Shown: positions 19,193 through 28,072 of the stretch, one piece after another
How the letters are laid out: the number at the start of each line of letters is the position of its first letter
Position numbering within the stretch: the stretch's first letter is position 1
DNA from: Subtercola lobariae
GTDB lineage: Bacteria; Actinomycetota; Actinomycetes; Actinomycetales; Microbacteriaceae
Assembly (NCBI RefSeq): GCF_014640255.1
Contig: NZ_BMGP01000005.1
Coordinates: 1-64,000, forward strand
Direction of reading: 5' to 3'
Length of the DNA stretch: 64,000 nt
Notes under the pieces: model-generated
The model's input: the letters and a program-made list of their open reading frames with translations, nothing else
Told to the model about the DNA's origin: nothing
Databases searched by the model: none
Translations under genes and position numbers: made by a program

Positions 19193-19633
19193 TCACACCT
19201 CGCGAATGAGATTCGTGATGCGAACCGTCGAAAGCAGCCGCCCTTTCTCGTCGGTGATCGACACCTGATGCACCGTAAGCGTGCGGCCGAGCTTGACGGC
19301 CGTGCAGACGCCGGTGACCGTTCCGGTGCTCGCCGAACCGGTGTGGCTGGCGTTGACCTCGATGCCCATTCCGGCCTTGCCCGGGCCTGCGAACAGCGTC
19401 GCCGAAACCGAACCGAGGCTTTCGGCGAGCACCACGTACGCGCCGCCGTGCACCACACCGAACGGCTGCGTGTTGCCCTCGGCGGGCATGGTTGCGACCG
19501 AGCGTTCAGGGGTGAGTTCGAAGAACTCGATTCCCATCTTCTCGGCGAGGGCGCCGACCGTGGCTCCAGCGAAAAGAGCCCCGAAATCGAGCGGTTCTGC
19601 GCCAACAGGCACGATGGGAGGTGGAGTTGACAT
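19193..19633 (-). CDS. PaaI-type hotdog-fold thioesterase
   Basis: A 146-residue single hotdog domain of the PaaI/YdiI group, probably hydrolysing an aromatic or other acyl-CoA. The helix with QPFGVVHGGAYVVLAESLGS carries the conserved HGG and the acidic residue of the active-site helix; GMGIEVNASHTGSASTGTVTG is the second strand-turn signature. The substrate cannot be told. It is convergent with pdtaR and divergent from polA. Its ATG is 6 nt from a TAGGGT box (19645-19640), so it is probably leaderless. Confidence 0.85.
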   Translation of the reverse strand: MSTPPPIVPVGAEPLDFGALFAGATVGALAEKMGIEFFELTPERSVATMPAEGNTQPFGVVHGGAYVVLAESLGSVSATLFAGPGKAGMGIEVNASHTGSASTGTVTGVCTAVKLGRTLTVHQVSITDEKGRLLSTVRITNLIREV

Positions 19634-19639
19634 TCTCGA

Positions 19640-19645
19640 ACCCTA
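19640..19645 (-). promoter_or_regulatory. Leaderless -10 box for thioesterase gene (TAGGGT)
   Basis: On the minus strand TAGGGT, 6 nt, then ATG 19633. Confidence 0.6.
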
Positions 19646-19740
19646 ACTCTGGTCTGGGCATCCCGCGCCTGTTGTAACGAGGCACCGGGCGGCTCATCGG
19701 CGAGGCTGACGTACGTCTGAACACTGTCGGATGCCCTGTG

Positions 19741-19746
19741 TAGGCT
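19741..19746 (+). promoter_or_regulatory. Leaderless promoter for polA (TAGGCT)
   Basis: TAGGCT, 6 nt, then GTG 19753; a TGAACA at 19718-19723 lies 17 bp upstream as a fair -35. Confidence 0.6.
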
Positions 19747-19752
19747 TGCCGT

Positions 19753-22479
19753 GTGTCTGACATCGAACAGCCTACCCTTCTCATAATCGACGGCCATTCG
19801 CTCGCCTTTCGAGCTTTCTACGCCCTGCCCGTCGACAGCTTTCAGACACGAGACGGGCAGCACACGAACGCCATTCACGGCTTTCTCTCGATGCTTCTGC
19901 TGCTGCTCCGAAACGAGAAACCCACTCACATCGCTGTGGCGTTCGATATGTCGCGGCACTCCTTTCGCACCGACGAATATCCCGAATACAAGGGCACTCG
20001 CAACGAGACTCCGCCCGAATTCTCGGGGCAGGTCTCGCTGCTGAAAGACGCTCTGAAGGCGATGAACATCGAGACGCTCGAGAAAGAGAGCTTCGAGGCC
20101 GACGACATTCTCGCCACGCTCGCGCGCCAAGGCACCGAGCAGGGTTTTCGGGTGCTCGTGGTCTCGGGCGATCGCGATGCGATTCAGCTCGTGAACGACA
20201 CGGTCACGCTGCTGTACCCGTCGCGGCAGGGTGTCACCGAACTCACGCGCTATGACCGCGACAAGGTGTTCGAACGGTACGGCATCGAGCCGCACCAGTA
20301 CCCCGAGGTCGCCGCGCTGGTCGGTGAGACGAGCGACAATCTGCCGGGCATCCCGAAGGTCGGCGAGAAGACCGCCGTCAAGTGGCTCAACCAGTTCGGC
20401 AGCCTCGACGAGATTCTGCGCCGGTCAGACGAGATCGGCGGCAAAGTCGGCGAGAGCCTGCGCGAGTTTCAAGAGAATGCGGTGCGCAACCGCCGACTGA
20501 ATCGATTGCTCACCGATGTGGAGCTGGCCACCGGGCCTGCTGATTTTGCGCGTCGGCCGATTGATGAAGAGGCCGTGCGTGAGCTGTTCGGGCGGCTGGA
20601 GTTTCGTACGCTGCTCGAGCGGGTGTTCAAGCTCGAGGGGCTGATTCCCGATGGCGTTGGTGGAGGGGCTGCCGGTGCTCGTGGCGCTGCTGGTGCGGGC
20701 CGCGGTGGCGGGGCCTCGGCCGACGGGCTTGTCGACGAGAAAGCCGCTGTTGCCCCGGCACCGTCGACTCCGCTCGACGGCGAGCTGCAGGCCTGGCTCG
20801 ATGCTGCTACCGCCGCAGAGCCGTTCGGGCTCGGCCTCGAGGTCGAACTTCTCGACGGCAAGCCCATCGGGTTCGGCATCGCGTCAGCAGATTCGACGGT
20901 TTTCCTACCGTGGGTGCCAGGCGCTGCCGACTATCTGCCCTTCGAGAACTGGCTCGCGAGTGCGTCGCCGAAACTCATGCACGGGGCGAAACACCAACTC
21001 AAGGCGATGATCACGGCCGGGCTCACTATCGATGCCGTCGCGTTCGACACCTCGGTGGCCGCCTGGCTGCTGAAAACAGACAGCGCGTCACCGGCGCTCA
21101 CCGACCTTGTCGACCGGTACCTCAACGAGTCGCTGCCCACTCCCGACCCCAACCAGCTCGTGCCAGACGACGACTCGGTCGTCGGCCCCGCCGGCACCGC
21201 CTGGTACGTGGCCCGGGTCGCGCGAGCCATCAACGAGAAGCTCGACGAGGGCTCTCGATCGGTGCTCGTCGACATCGAAATGCCCGTACTGGCCGTGCTG
21301 GCCCAGATGGAACTCGACGGGGTCGCCGTTTCGCACCCCCAACTCTCGGAGCTCTCAAACGAGCTGACCACTCGATCGGCACAGATCGCCTCCGACGCCT
21401 TCGCCATCATCGAGCGCGAGATCAACCTCGGTTCGCCCAAGCAGATCCAAGAAGTGCTGTTCGACCAGCTCGGCATGCCCAAAACCCGTGCCACCAAGAC
21501 CGGCTACTCCACAGACGCGGTCGCCCTGGCCGACCTGCAGGCGAGTTCGCCGCACCCATTTCTCGACCTGCTTCTGCTTCATCGCGACGCCACGAAGCTC
21601 AACCAGATCGTCGAGACGCTCGACAAGTCGATCGGAGCCGACCGGCGCATTCACACCACGTACATTCAGACCGGTTCATCCACGGGGCGCATCTCGTCGA
21701 CCGACCCGAATCTGCAGAACATTCCCGTTCGCACCGAGGAGGGCCGGCGCATCCGCAAGGCCTTCATGGTGGGGGAGTCGTACGAGACACTGCTGACCAC
21801 CGACTACTCGCAGATCGAGATGCGCATCATGGCGCACCTCTCCGAAGACGAGGGGCTCATCACGGCGTTTCAGTCGGGCGAAGACCTGCACCGGTTCGTC
21901 GGAGCGCGCATCTTCGGCGTCTCGCCTGAAGATGTGACGCCGGCGATGCGGTCGAAAGTGAAGGCCATGTCATACGGGCTCGCCTACGGGCTTTCGGCGT
22001 TCGGTCTCTCGAAGCAGCTGCGCATTCCGACCGCCGAGGCGAAACAGCTGATGAGCGACTACTTCGAACGGTTCGGCGCGGTGCGCGACTACCTTCGCAA
22101 CGTGGTCGTGCAGGCGCGCGAAGACGGCTACACCGAAACGATCTTCGGCCGCCGCCGCCTCTTCCCCGACCTCTCAAGCCCCAACCGTGTGCTGCGCGAC
22201 AACGCCGAGCGTCAGGCCCTCAACGCGCCGATTCAGGGCACGGCCGCCGACATCCTCAAGATCGCGATGGTGAACATCTCGGCCGACCTCTCGGCGCACG
22301 GCTTGCAATCGCGCATGCTGTTGCAGGTGCACGACGAACTCGTCTTCGACGTGTATCCGGGCGAGTGGGATGCCCTGGCGGCCATCGTCACCGCCCGCAT
22401 GTCGACCGCCGCCGCCCTGAAGGTGCCGCTCGACGTGCAACTCGGCCGTGGCCAGAATTGGAACGAGGCGGCGCACTAG
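19753..22479 (+). CDS. polA: DNA polymerase I
   Basis: Repair and Okazaki-processing polymerase. N-terminal 5'-flap nuclease (~1-295: LIIDGHSLAFRAFYALP, EADDILATLA, VVSGDRDAIQLV, SDNLPGIPKVGEKTA), a Gly/Ala-rich hinge at ~300-330 (GGGAAGARGAAGAG), a 3'-5' exonuclease-like domain that seems to lack the full DEDD set as in other actinobacterial PolA, and the polymerase domain with motif A TTDYSQIEMRIMAHLS, motif B around KAMSYGLAYGLSAFGL and motif C LQVHDELVFD. 908 residues, normal length. GTG start is leaderless. Works with UvrABC encoded downstream. Confidence 0.96.
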   Translation: MSDIEQPTLLIIDGHSLAFRAFYALPVDSFQTRDGQHTNAIHGFLSMLLLLLRNEKPTHIAVAFDMSRHSFRTDEYPEYKGTRNETPPEFSGQVSLLKDALKAMNIETLEKESFEADDILATLARQGTEQGFRVLVVSGDRDAIQLVNDTVTLLYPSRQGVTELTRYDRDKVFERYGIEPHQYPEVAALVGETSDNLPGIPKVGEKTAVKWLNQFGSLDEILRRSDEIGGKVGESLREFQENAVRNRRLNRLLTDVELATGPADFARRPIDEEAVRELFGRLEFRTLLERVFKLEGLIPDGVGGGAAGARGAAGAGRGGGASADGLVDEKAAVAPAPSTPLDGELQAWLDAATAAEPFGLGLEVELLDGKPIGFGIASADSTVFLPWVPGAADYLPFENWLASASPKLMHGAKHQLKAMITAGLTIDAVAFDTSVAAWLLKTDSASPALTDLVDRYLNESLPTPDPNQLVPDDDSVVGPAGTAWYVARVARAINEKLDEGSRSVLVDIEMPVLAVLAQMELDGVAVSHPQLSELSNELTTRSAQIASDAFAIIEREINLGSPKQIQEVLFDQLGMPKTRATKTGYSTDAVALADLQASSPHPFLDLLLLHRDATKLNQIVETLDKSIGADRRIHTTYIQTGSSTGRISSTDPNLQNIPVRTEEGRRIRKAFMVGESYETLLTTDYSQIEMRIMAHLSEDEGLITAFQSGEDLHRFVGARIFGVSPEDVTPAMRSKVKAMSYGLAYGLSAFGLSKQLRIPTAEAKQLMSDYFERFGAVRDYLRNVVVQAREDGYTETIFGRRRLFPDLSSPNRVLRDNAERQALNAPIQGTAADILKIAMVNISADLSAHGLQSRMLLQVHDELVFDVYPGEWDALAAIVTARMSTAAALKVPLDVQLGRGQNWNEAAH

Positions 22480-22486
22480 CGCCGCC
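22467..22486 (+). terminator. Hairpin overlapping the polA stop
   Basis: GGCGGCGC (22467-22474) and GCGCCGCC (22479-22486) form an 8-bp GC stem with a 4-nt loop that contains part of the stop codon. No T-run follows. Confidence 0.35.
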
Positions 22487-22771
22487 GCCGCGGCGCTCCG
22501 AGCCGCCGCGCGAGAGCGATGTGTTCAGACGAGAGCGACCGCCGTGGCGGCTCATTTCGTCCGGATACGTCGCCTTCTCTTGCGTAACCGCCCTGCAGTG
22601 CGGCGCATCCGCTACCCGAGTACCTACCCGTTCTCACCTGGCGGCACTACGGTCGGAAATCACGCGCCATGGGCCCGTATTGTCGGCAGAGCCGCTCAGC
22701 TCCGACCGTTCTCCCTCCCCCGAGCGCGGCATCGGTCCGTCGACGTGTCGGGCCGCCGGCCGGCATGCGGG
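22487..22771. other. Gap between convergent polA and dnaE2, no gene seen
   Basis: About 285 bases between two convergent genes. Open frames cross it but lack start signals, family resemblance and normal codon pattern. No strong terminator hairpin with T-run was found. Confidence 0.5.
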
Positions 22772-25700
22772 TCACCGAAAGTCGCGAGAGCTGGTGGGGG
22801 CTCCGAGCGGCAGCAGTTCGAAACGGTCGGCGATGAGGTTCAGAATGCCCTCGGGTGAACGTTCGAGAATGCCGCGCACGATCATCGCGGGGGCCTCGCG
22901 CGCAATACGGCGGTAACGACTCCAGACGCCGACGCTGCAGACCACGTTGAGAATGCCCGTTTCGTCTTCGAGGTTCACGAACGTGATTCCGCTGGCGGTC
23001 GCGGGGCGCTGCCGGTGCGTGACGACGCCGCCGACTTCGATGCGCCGCCCGTTCTCTGCGCTTGAACAGGCTGCGATCGAAAGGGCACCCCGGGCATCCA
23101 GCAGCTCCCGCGAGTGGGCAACCGGATGATCGTCGGGCGAAATGCCTGTGCTCCAGAGGTCGTAGATCACCTGCTCGGTGGGGCTGAGCATCGGCAGCAG
23201 CGGCGGCTGAACGCTGACGAACGTGCCGGGCAGGTATTCGGACTTGTCTTGCGCGGCGTTGCCGGCCTCCCAGAGCGCCTCGCGGCGGGTCAGCTTGAGG
23301 GTAGTGAACGCCCCGGCCGACGCCAAGGCTTCCATTTGCACGGTGTTGAGGTCGTTACGCCGCGCAACGTCGGCCATGCTGAGGTACTCGCCACCGCGCT
23401 CGCGCTCGGTCACGATGCGTTCGGCCACCTTCTTGCCGATCGATTTGATCTCGGCGAGCCCGAGCCGCACGTCGAGGTTGCCGTCGCGGCGGTGCTGCGC
23501 GTGGTCGGGCGGCATCTCCCGGTCGAACACTTCGCTCGGCGTCGGCTGCTCGAACACGATGCACGCGGGCATGCCCGTCGGCGGCGTAGTAACACTACTT
23601 TCGGCGGAGCAGAGGGAATCCTCCGCGCATATGGGCACGGTTTCGCTCTGCTCCGCCGAAAGTCGAGTAGCAGCGGCCGCGTCACGCGAGCGGCTGACCG
23701 AGGCGCTCGGCTCGAGCCCCGCGAGCACGCCGGAGAGCTGAATGTCGGGGCGGTGCACCACGACGCCGTGCCGCCGGGCATCCGCCACCAGAGTCTGCGG
23801 CGAGTAGAACCCCATGGGCTGGGCGCGTAGCAGCGACGCGAGAAACGCCGCCGGGTAGTGCAGCTTGAACCACGAGCTGGCGTAGACGAGCAACGCGAAA
23901 CTCTGCGAGTGACTTTCGGCGAAGCCGAAGTTCGCGAAGGCCTCGATCTTCTGGTAAATCTGATCGGCGACCTCCGGCGAAATGCCGTTGGCAGCCATGC
24001 CTTCGAAGAGTTTCGTTCGCAGCGACGAGATCTTCTCAATGCCGCGCTTCGACCCCATCGCGCGCCGCAGCAGGTCGGCATCTTCGGCGGTGCAGTTTCC
24101 CACCGCTACAGCCATCTGCATGAGTTGCTCTTGAAAAAGAGGCACCCCGAGGGTTCGTTTGAGAGGTTCTTCGAGCTTCGGGTGCAAATACGTAATGGGT
24201 TCGAGCTTCAACTTGCGCCGGATGTACGGATGCACGGCCCCGCCCTGAATCGGCCCAGGCCGAATGAGCGCGATCTCTACCACCAGGTCATACATCTTGC
24301 GCGGCTGGAGCCTCGGCAGCGTGCCCATCTGCGCCCGGCTCTCCACCTGGAACACCCCGATCGAATCGGCCCGGCAGAGCATGTCATAGACGCCCTGTTC
24401 TTCTTTCGGAATGTTCTTCAGCGTCCAGTCTTCGCCGAGGTGCTCTTTCACGAGGTCGAAGGTGTGCTGCAGCGCCGAGAGCATGCCAAGACCGAGCATG
24501 TCGAACTTCACGAGACCCATCCAGGCGCAATCGTCTTTGTCCCACTGCAGAACGGTGCGATCATCCATTCGCCCGTTCTCGATGGGGCAGACCTCACCGA
24601 CAGGCCCGTCGGTGAGCACCATTCCTCCCGAATGAATACCGAGGTGACGCGGAAACTTCAGCACCTGCTCCACCAGCTCCATCACGTCTGCAGGAATGTC
24701 GTGGTCTTTCGTCTCGACCGCCGGGCCCCAGCGCTCGACCTGCTTCGCCCAGGCATCTTGCTGCCCGGCAGAGTAGCCGAGCGCTTTCGCCATGTCGCGC
24801 ACCGCGAACTTGGGGCGATAACTGATGACGTTCGCCACCTGAGCGGCATTTCGTCGACCGTACTTCGTATAGACGTACTGGATGACCTCCTCCCGTCGAT
24901 CCGAATCGAAATCCACATCGATATCGGGCTCTTCGTCGCGCAGGTGCGACAAGAACCGTTGAAACGGCAGGTCAAACTTGATCGAATCGACGGCCGTGAT
25001 GTCGAGGATGTAACAGACCGCCGAGTTGGCCGCCGACCCGCGCCCCTGGCAGAGAATGTTCTGGCTGCGGGCGTAGCGCACCATGTCCCAGACGATCAAA
25101 AAGTAACCCGGAAAGTCCTTCTGCTCGATGACCGCAAGCTCGCTTTCGATGCGCTCGCGCACGGCATCGGTGGCATCGGGGTAGTGGTCGGGCATGCCCT
25201 TCTCGACCAGTTCGCGTAGATAGCTCATCGGTGTGTGCCCGTCGGGCATTTCTTGGCGGGGGAGGCGCGGTTTCGCTGTTCGCAGCTGAAACGAGAGGTC
25301 ATCCGCCACCTCCACCGTATGTTCGACAGCCCCCGGGTAGCGCGCGAACCGTGCCATCATCTCGGCCCCCGAGCGCAGATGCGACCCAGCGGATGCCGGC
25401 AACCACCCCTCGAGGTCGGTGAGACTGCGACGAGCGCGAACTGCAGCGAGGCTCTGCGAGAGCTCGAACTGCTGCGGGGTGGCGTAGTGCACGTTTCCCG
25501 TCGCGACAACGCCGAGCCGGTGTTTCTCCGCCAGCTCGGCCAGCGCGTCGTTGAGGTCGCTCGCCAGCGGATCACCGTGATCGAACAGCTCGACCAGAAC
25601 GTTGCCGCGCCCGAACAACGAGACGAGCCGGTCGAGTTCGCGCGAGGCGGCGGCGCGGCCATCGGCGACGAGCCCCTGTCGCACGGCGCCTTTGCGGCAG

Positions 25701-26323
25701 CCGGTGAGCACCGTCCACGCGGAGTCGCCTCGCAGGCCTGCACCCGCGTGGCTGGGGCGTCGCGCCGTCTCTGCCAGCTGCTCGAGGTCGAAGATCGGGC
25801 GCCCCTTCTCGGCATCGTTCGCCAGCTGAGCCGAGGTGATGGCGCCCGCCAGCCGGTGATAGCCCTCCTGTTTGCGTGCCAGCACCACGAGGTGCGAGCC
25901 CTCAGGATCAGCCTCGCCGTTCTGCGGTTTACTCAGCCCGAGCGAGAGTTCGGCGCCAAAAATCGTCGCCACCTGCGGATGGGCCTCCGCCGCTTCGGCG
26001 AGATGCACCACCCCGTAGAACCCGTCGTGGTCAGTGAGCGCAAGCCCGTGCATCCGGAGCCGGGCCGCCTCTTCGAGCAGGTCTTCGGGCGACGATGCGC
26101 CATCGAGAAAGCTGAAGTTCGAGTGCGCGTGCAACTCGGCGTACGGCACGAGCGGCTCGTCGGGCGGTGCAGCGACCGTGACGGCCGGTGGCACGTAGGG
26201 CTGGCGTTTGCGCGAGAAAGCAGGCCCGTCGCCTCCGTCTTTGTCGGGGCGGGTGCCGGGTCGTCGATCGGAAAGCGCGCGCTCGAGCTCGGCCCACTTG
26301 ATGGGCGGATTATTGAACCCCAT
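22772..26323 (-). CDS. dnaE2: Error-prone DNA polymerase III alpha, DnaE2
   Basis: SOS-induced translesion polymerase working with ImuA' and ImuB. PHP domain with ELHAHSNFSFLDGAS (~residue 63), catalytic acidic residues in EPDIDVDFDSDRREEVI, fingers with GGMVLTDGPV and ESHSQSFALLVYASSWFK, then a linker, helix-hairpin-helix (IKSIGKKVAERIV) and C-terminal OB fold. 1183 residues; no tau-binding tail is evident, as usual for DnaE2. The linker (~residues 890-935) carries a foreign-looking stretch, LSAEQSETVPICAEDSLCSAES, encoded by a palindromic insertion at 23597-23663. GGGAGG precedes the ATG. The gene follows imuB in the same direction. Confidence 0.95.
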   Translation of the reverse strand: MGFNNPPIKWAELERALSDRRPGTRPDKDGGDGPAFSRKRQPYVPPAVTVAAPPDEPLVPYAELHAHSNFSFLDGASSPEDLLEEAARLRMHGLALTDHDGFYGVVHLAEAAEAHPQVATIFGAELSLGLSKPQNGEADPEGSHLVVLARKQEGYHRLAGAITSAQLANDAEKGRPIFDLEQLAETARRPSHAGAGLRGDSAWTVLTGCRKGAVRQGLVADGRAAASRELDRLVSLFGRGNVLVELFDHGDPLASDLNDALAELAEKHRLGVVATGNVHYATPQQFELSQSLAAVRARRSLTDLEGWLPASAGSHLRSGAEMMARFARYPGAVEHTVEVADDLSFQLRTAKPRLPRQEMPDGHTPMSYLRELVEKGMPDHYPDATDAVRERIESELAVIEQKDFPGYFLIVWDMVRYARSQNILCQGRGSAANSAVCYILDITAVDSIKFDLPFQRFLSHLRDEEPDIDVDFDSDRREEVIQYVYTKYGRRNAAQVANVISYRPKFAVRDMAKALGYSAGQQDAWAKQVERWGPAVETKDHDIPADVMELVEQVLKFPRHLGIHSGGMVLTDGPVGEVCPIENGRMDDRTVLQWDKDDCAWMGLVKFDMLGLGMLSALQHTFDLVKEHLGEDWTLKNIPKEEQGVYDMLCRADSIGVFQVESRAQMGTLPRLQPRKMYDLVVEIALIRPGPIQGGAVHPYIRRKLKLEPITYLHPKLEEPLKRTLGVPLFQEQLMQMAVAVGNCTAEDADLLRRAMGSKRGIEKISSLRTKLFEGMAANGISPEVADQIYQKIEAFANFGFAESHSQSFALLVYASSWFKLHYPAAFLASLLRAQPMGFYSPQTLVADARRHGVVVHRPDIQLSGVLAGLEPSASVSRSRDAAAATRLSAEQSETVPICAEDSLCSAESSVTTPPTGMPACIVFEQPTPSEVFDREMPPDHAQHRRDGNLDVRLGLAEIKSIGKKVAERIVTERERGGEYLSMADVARRNDLNTVQMEALASAGAFTTLKLTRREALWEAGNAAQDKSEYLPGTFVSVQPPLLPMLSPTEQVIYDLWSTGISPDDHPVAHSRELLDARGALSIAACSSAENGRRIEVGGVVTHRQRPATASGITFVNLEDETGILNVVCSVGVWSRYRRIAREAPAMIVRGILERSPEGILNLIADRFELLPLGAPTSSRDFR
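23597..23663. repeat. In-frame palindromic insertion inside dnaE2
   Basis: ACTTTCGGCGGAGCAGAG (23597-23614) is the exact reverse complement of CTCTGCTCCGCCGAAAGT (23646-23663), with a 31-nt middle that itself contains a near-palindrome around CATATG. Frame is kept, so DnaE2 gains about 22 residues in its linker. It resembles in-frame palindromic elements described in Rickettsia genes in layout only; no sequence kinship is claimed. Confidence 0.8.
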
Positions 26324-26361
26324 GGCTGCACCTCCCCGCGTCGGCTGCGCACGTAGTCACG

Positions 26362-26406
26362 CCGCGCTCAGGCTCACCGCGCTCAGTGCCACCGCGCTCA
26401 GCCACG
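26362..26406. repeat. Three 15-bp tandem repeats between imuB and dnaE2
   Basis: CCGCGCTCAG starts at 26362, 26377 and 26392, each followed by five variable bases. The array lies in the 116-bp gap between the imuB stop and the dnaE2 start, close upstream of the dnaE2 ribosome site. Its role is unknown; a slippage product or a spacer in the operon are both possible. Confidence 0.6.
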
Positions 26407-26439
26407 CCGGTCTCGGGACGCGCGACTGCACCGAAGCGT

Positions 26440-28068
26440 TCAGTCATAGCGCGCCTCCGCCCACCAGCGCCGGTCGTGCAACGCGAGCAGCCACGCCGTT
26501 CCCGAGGCGTCGACCACCTGAAAACGGTGAAACGCGCGGGCCTTTTCCGCGTCCCACCAACGCTCCTGCACGGGCCATGGGCCAGCCCAGCCCTGCAGCG
26601 GCCGCAGCCTCTCGACAGGAGCGCCCGGCTCGTCGGCCACCGGCAGAAACAGGCTCGGGATGCCCGACAGCACCCCGCGCTGGCTGACCTCGAGCGGCTC
26701 GCCTTTGGCCCCCCGCACCGTGACAGCCTGCGGACGCTCGAACACCGTTGAGGGCGCCGGCAGCGGTACAGCCCCCGGCCACGGTGGCGGTACTTTCGGC
26801 GCGGGTTCGACGGGGTCACCCCAGGCCACCAGCACCTGACGTTCGGCCAGCCCCCGGCCGCCGCCGATACTCGCCGTCATCACACCCTCGTGCCCCAGCA
26901 GGCTCTGCACCCGCGACAGCCCGTGGTGCACGCGGTCGTCGGGTGTGCTGCCCCAGAGGCCGGCCTCATAGTTGCCGATCGAATCGAACTCCTGCGGCAC
27001 CACCCGCACCTTCGTGATGGCCGAGCCGAGCGCACCATTGCCCGCGCCGGTTCGCCCCTGCACCTGCCAGCGGATGCGATCCACCACATCGGCTGCACTG
27101 AACCAGCGCGGATGCCCCCAGCTGCGCTCGTGTATGGCTCCGTTCTCGGTGTGCAACTCCACCAGGATGCTCGTGCAGACGAGCAGTGCATGCGTGAGTT
27201 CTGCCACAAATCTCTCCGACGCCGTACGAAAAGCGAACGTGATCTGGTCGACCAACTCGAGCGGTGGTTCGAACGACATCTCCACGTCGCGCAGCTGGGG
27301 CGGCAGGCGCGGAACGACCCGACGAACATCGCTGCCACTCGAAAGGGTGTGCGCATGCACCCCGGCTTCAGCGAACCGAGCCCGTACGTCGCGAAAGTCG
27401 AGCGCGGCGAAGTCGCCGAGGGTCGGCAGGCCGAGCCGGCGCAGCAGTGTGGCCAGGGCAGGGTCGCCGATGGCTTCGATGGGCTGCGGCGCGAGAAACG
27501 CAGGCGAGCCGCCCGGCGGGACGATGCGGATGATCGGGGCGTGCGTTTGTGCTGGCGTGGCAGGCCAGCCGGGCATCCGTGTGGCCTGCTCGGCAGCGAA
27601 CCGACCGTCGGCGATGGCGATGCGTGCGGCTGGAGTCGACCCGCCTTCGGCCGTCAACGCATACAAGGAAGCAAGCGTATTGAGCACCATTTGAGCCGCC
27701 TGCCGTTCACCTCCGTAATACCGACTGGGCCCCCGCGCCCGCAGGGCACACATACCCGGACGCAGCACTTGCACCCCCGGCATCAGCGCCTCCAGCGCCG
27801 AGACGATCGGCTCGAAGCTGCGGTGATCGAGCGCATCGTCGTAGTCGAGCGCGAGTAGCCCGGGGCACTTCGCCTGCGCCTCGCGAATGCGCTGACCTCG
27901 GCGCACCCCTTCGGCCCGGGCCGCCGCCGAGCACGCGAACACGAGCCCGCGGTCGACCACGGCAAGGGGCGAGTCGGGCGAGATCTCCGCGGCGAGGGCG
28001 TGGGCGCGAACCGGCCAGTCCGGAACCCAGACGACCATCATTCGAGTGACATTGTTCACTGTATTCAC
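26440..28068 (-). CDS. imuB: ImuB, Y-family polymerase-like mutasome protein
   Basis: Inactive Y-family polymerase homologue that bridges DnaE2 to the sliding clamp. The N-terminus MMVVWVPDWPVRAHALAA replaces the catalytic MDAFFASVE-type motif of DinB, so polymerase activity is not expected; RPGMCALRARGPSRYYGG and FAALDFRDVRARFAEAGVHA (thumb/HhH region) follow, then a long C-terminal domain. GTG 28068 is preferred (GGGGTGA just upstream); ATG 28041 is an alternative, and the frame opens further up only inside imuA. 542 residues. It starts 4 nt after the imuA stop region, indicating one operon. Confidence 0.9.
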   Translation of the reverse strand: MNTVNNVTRMMVVWVPDWPVRAHALAAEISPDSPLAVVDRGLVFACSAAARAEGVRRGQRIREAQAKCPGLLALDYDDALDHRSFEPIVSALEALMPGVQVLRPGMCALRARGPSRYYGGERQAAQMVLNTLASLYALTAEGGSTPAARIAIADGRFAAEQATRMPGWPATPAQTHAPIIRIVPPGGSPAFLAPQPIEAIGDPALATLLRRLGLPTLGDFAALDFRDVRARFAEAGVHAHTLSSGSDVRRVVPRLPPQLRDVEMSFEPPLELVDQITFAFRTASERFVAELTHALLVCTSILVELHTENGAIHERSWGHPRWFSAADVVDRIRWQVQGRTGAGNGALGSAITKVRVVPQEFDSIGNYEAGLWGSTPDDRVHHGLSRVQSLLGHEGVMTASIGGGRGLAERQVLVAWGDPVEPAPKVPPPWPGAVPLPAPSTVFERPQAVTVRGAKGEPLEVSQRGVLSGIPSLFLPVADEPGAPVERLRPLQGWAGPWPVQERWWDAEKARAFHRFQVVDASGTAWLLALHDRRWWAEARYD

Positions 28069-28072
28069 CCGA

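Noticed and set aside
18511-20295. 594-codon minus-strand frame crossing pdtaR, the thioesterase and polA
   Set aside because: It crosses three real genes in the wrong phase and holds no recognisable domain.
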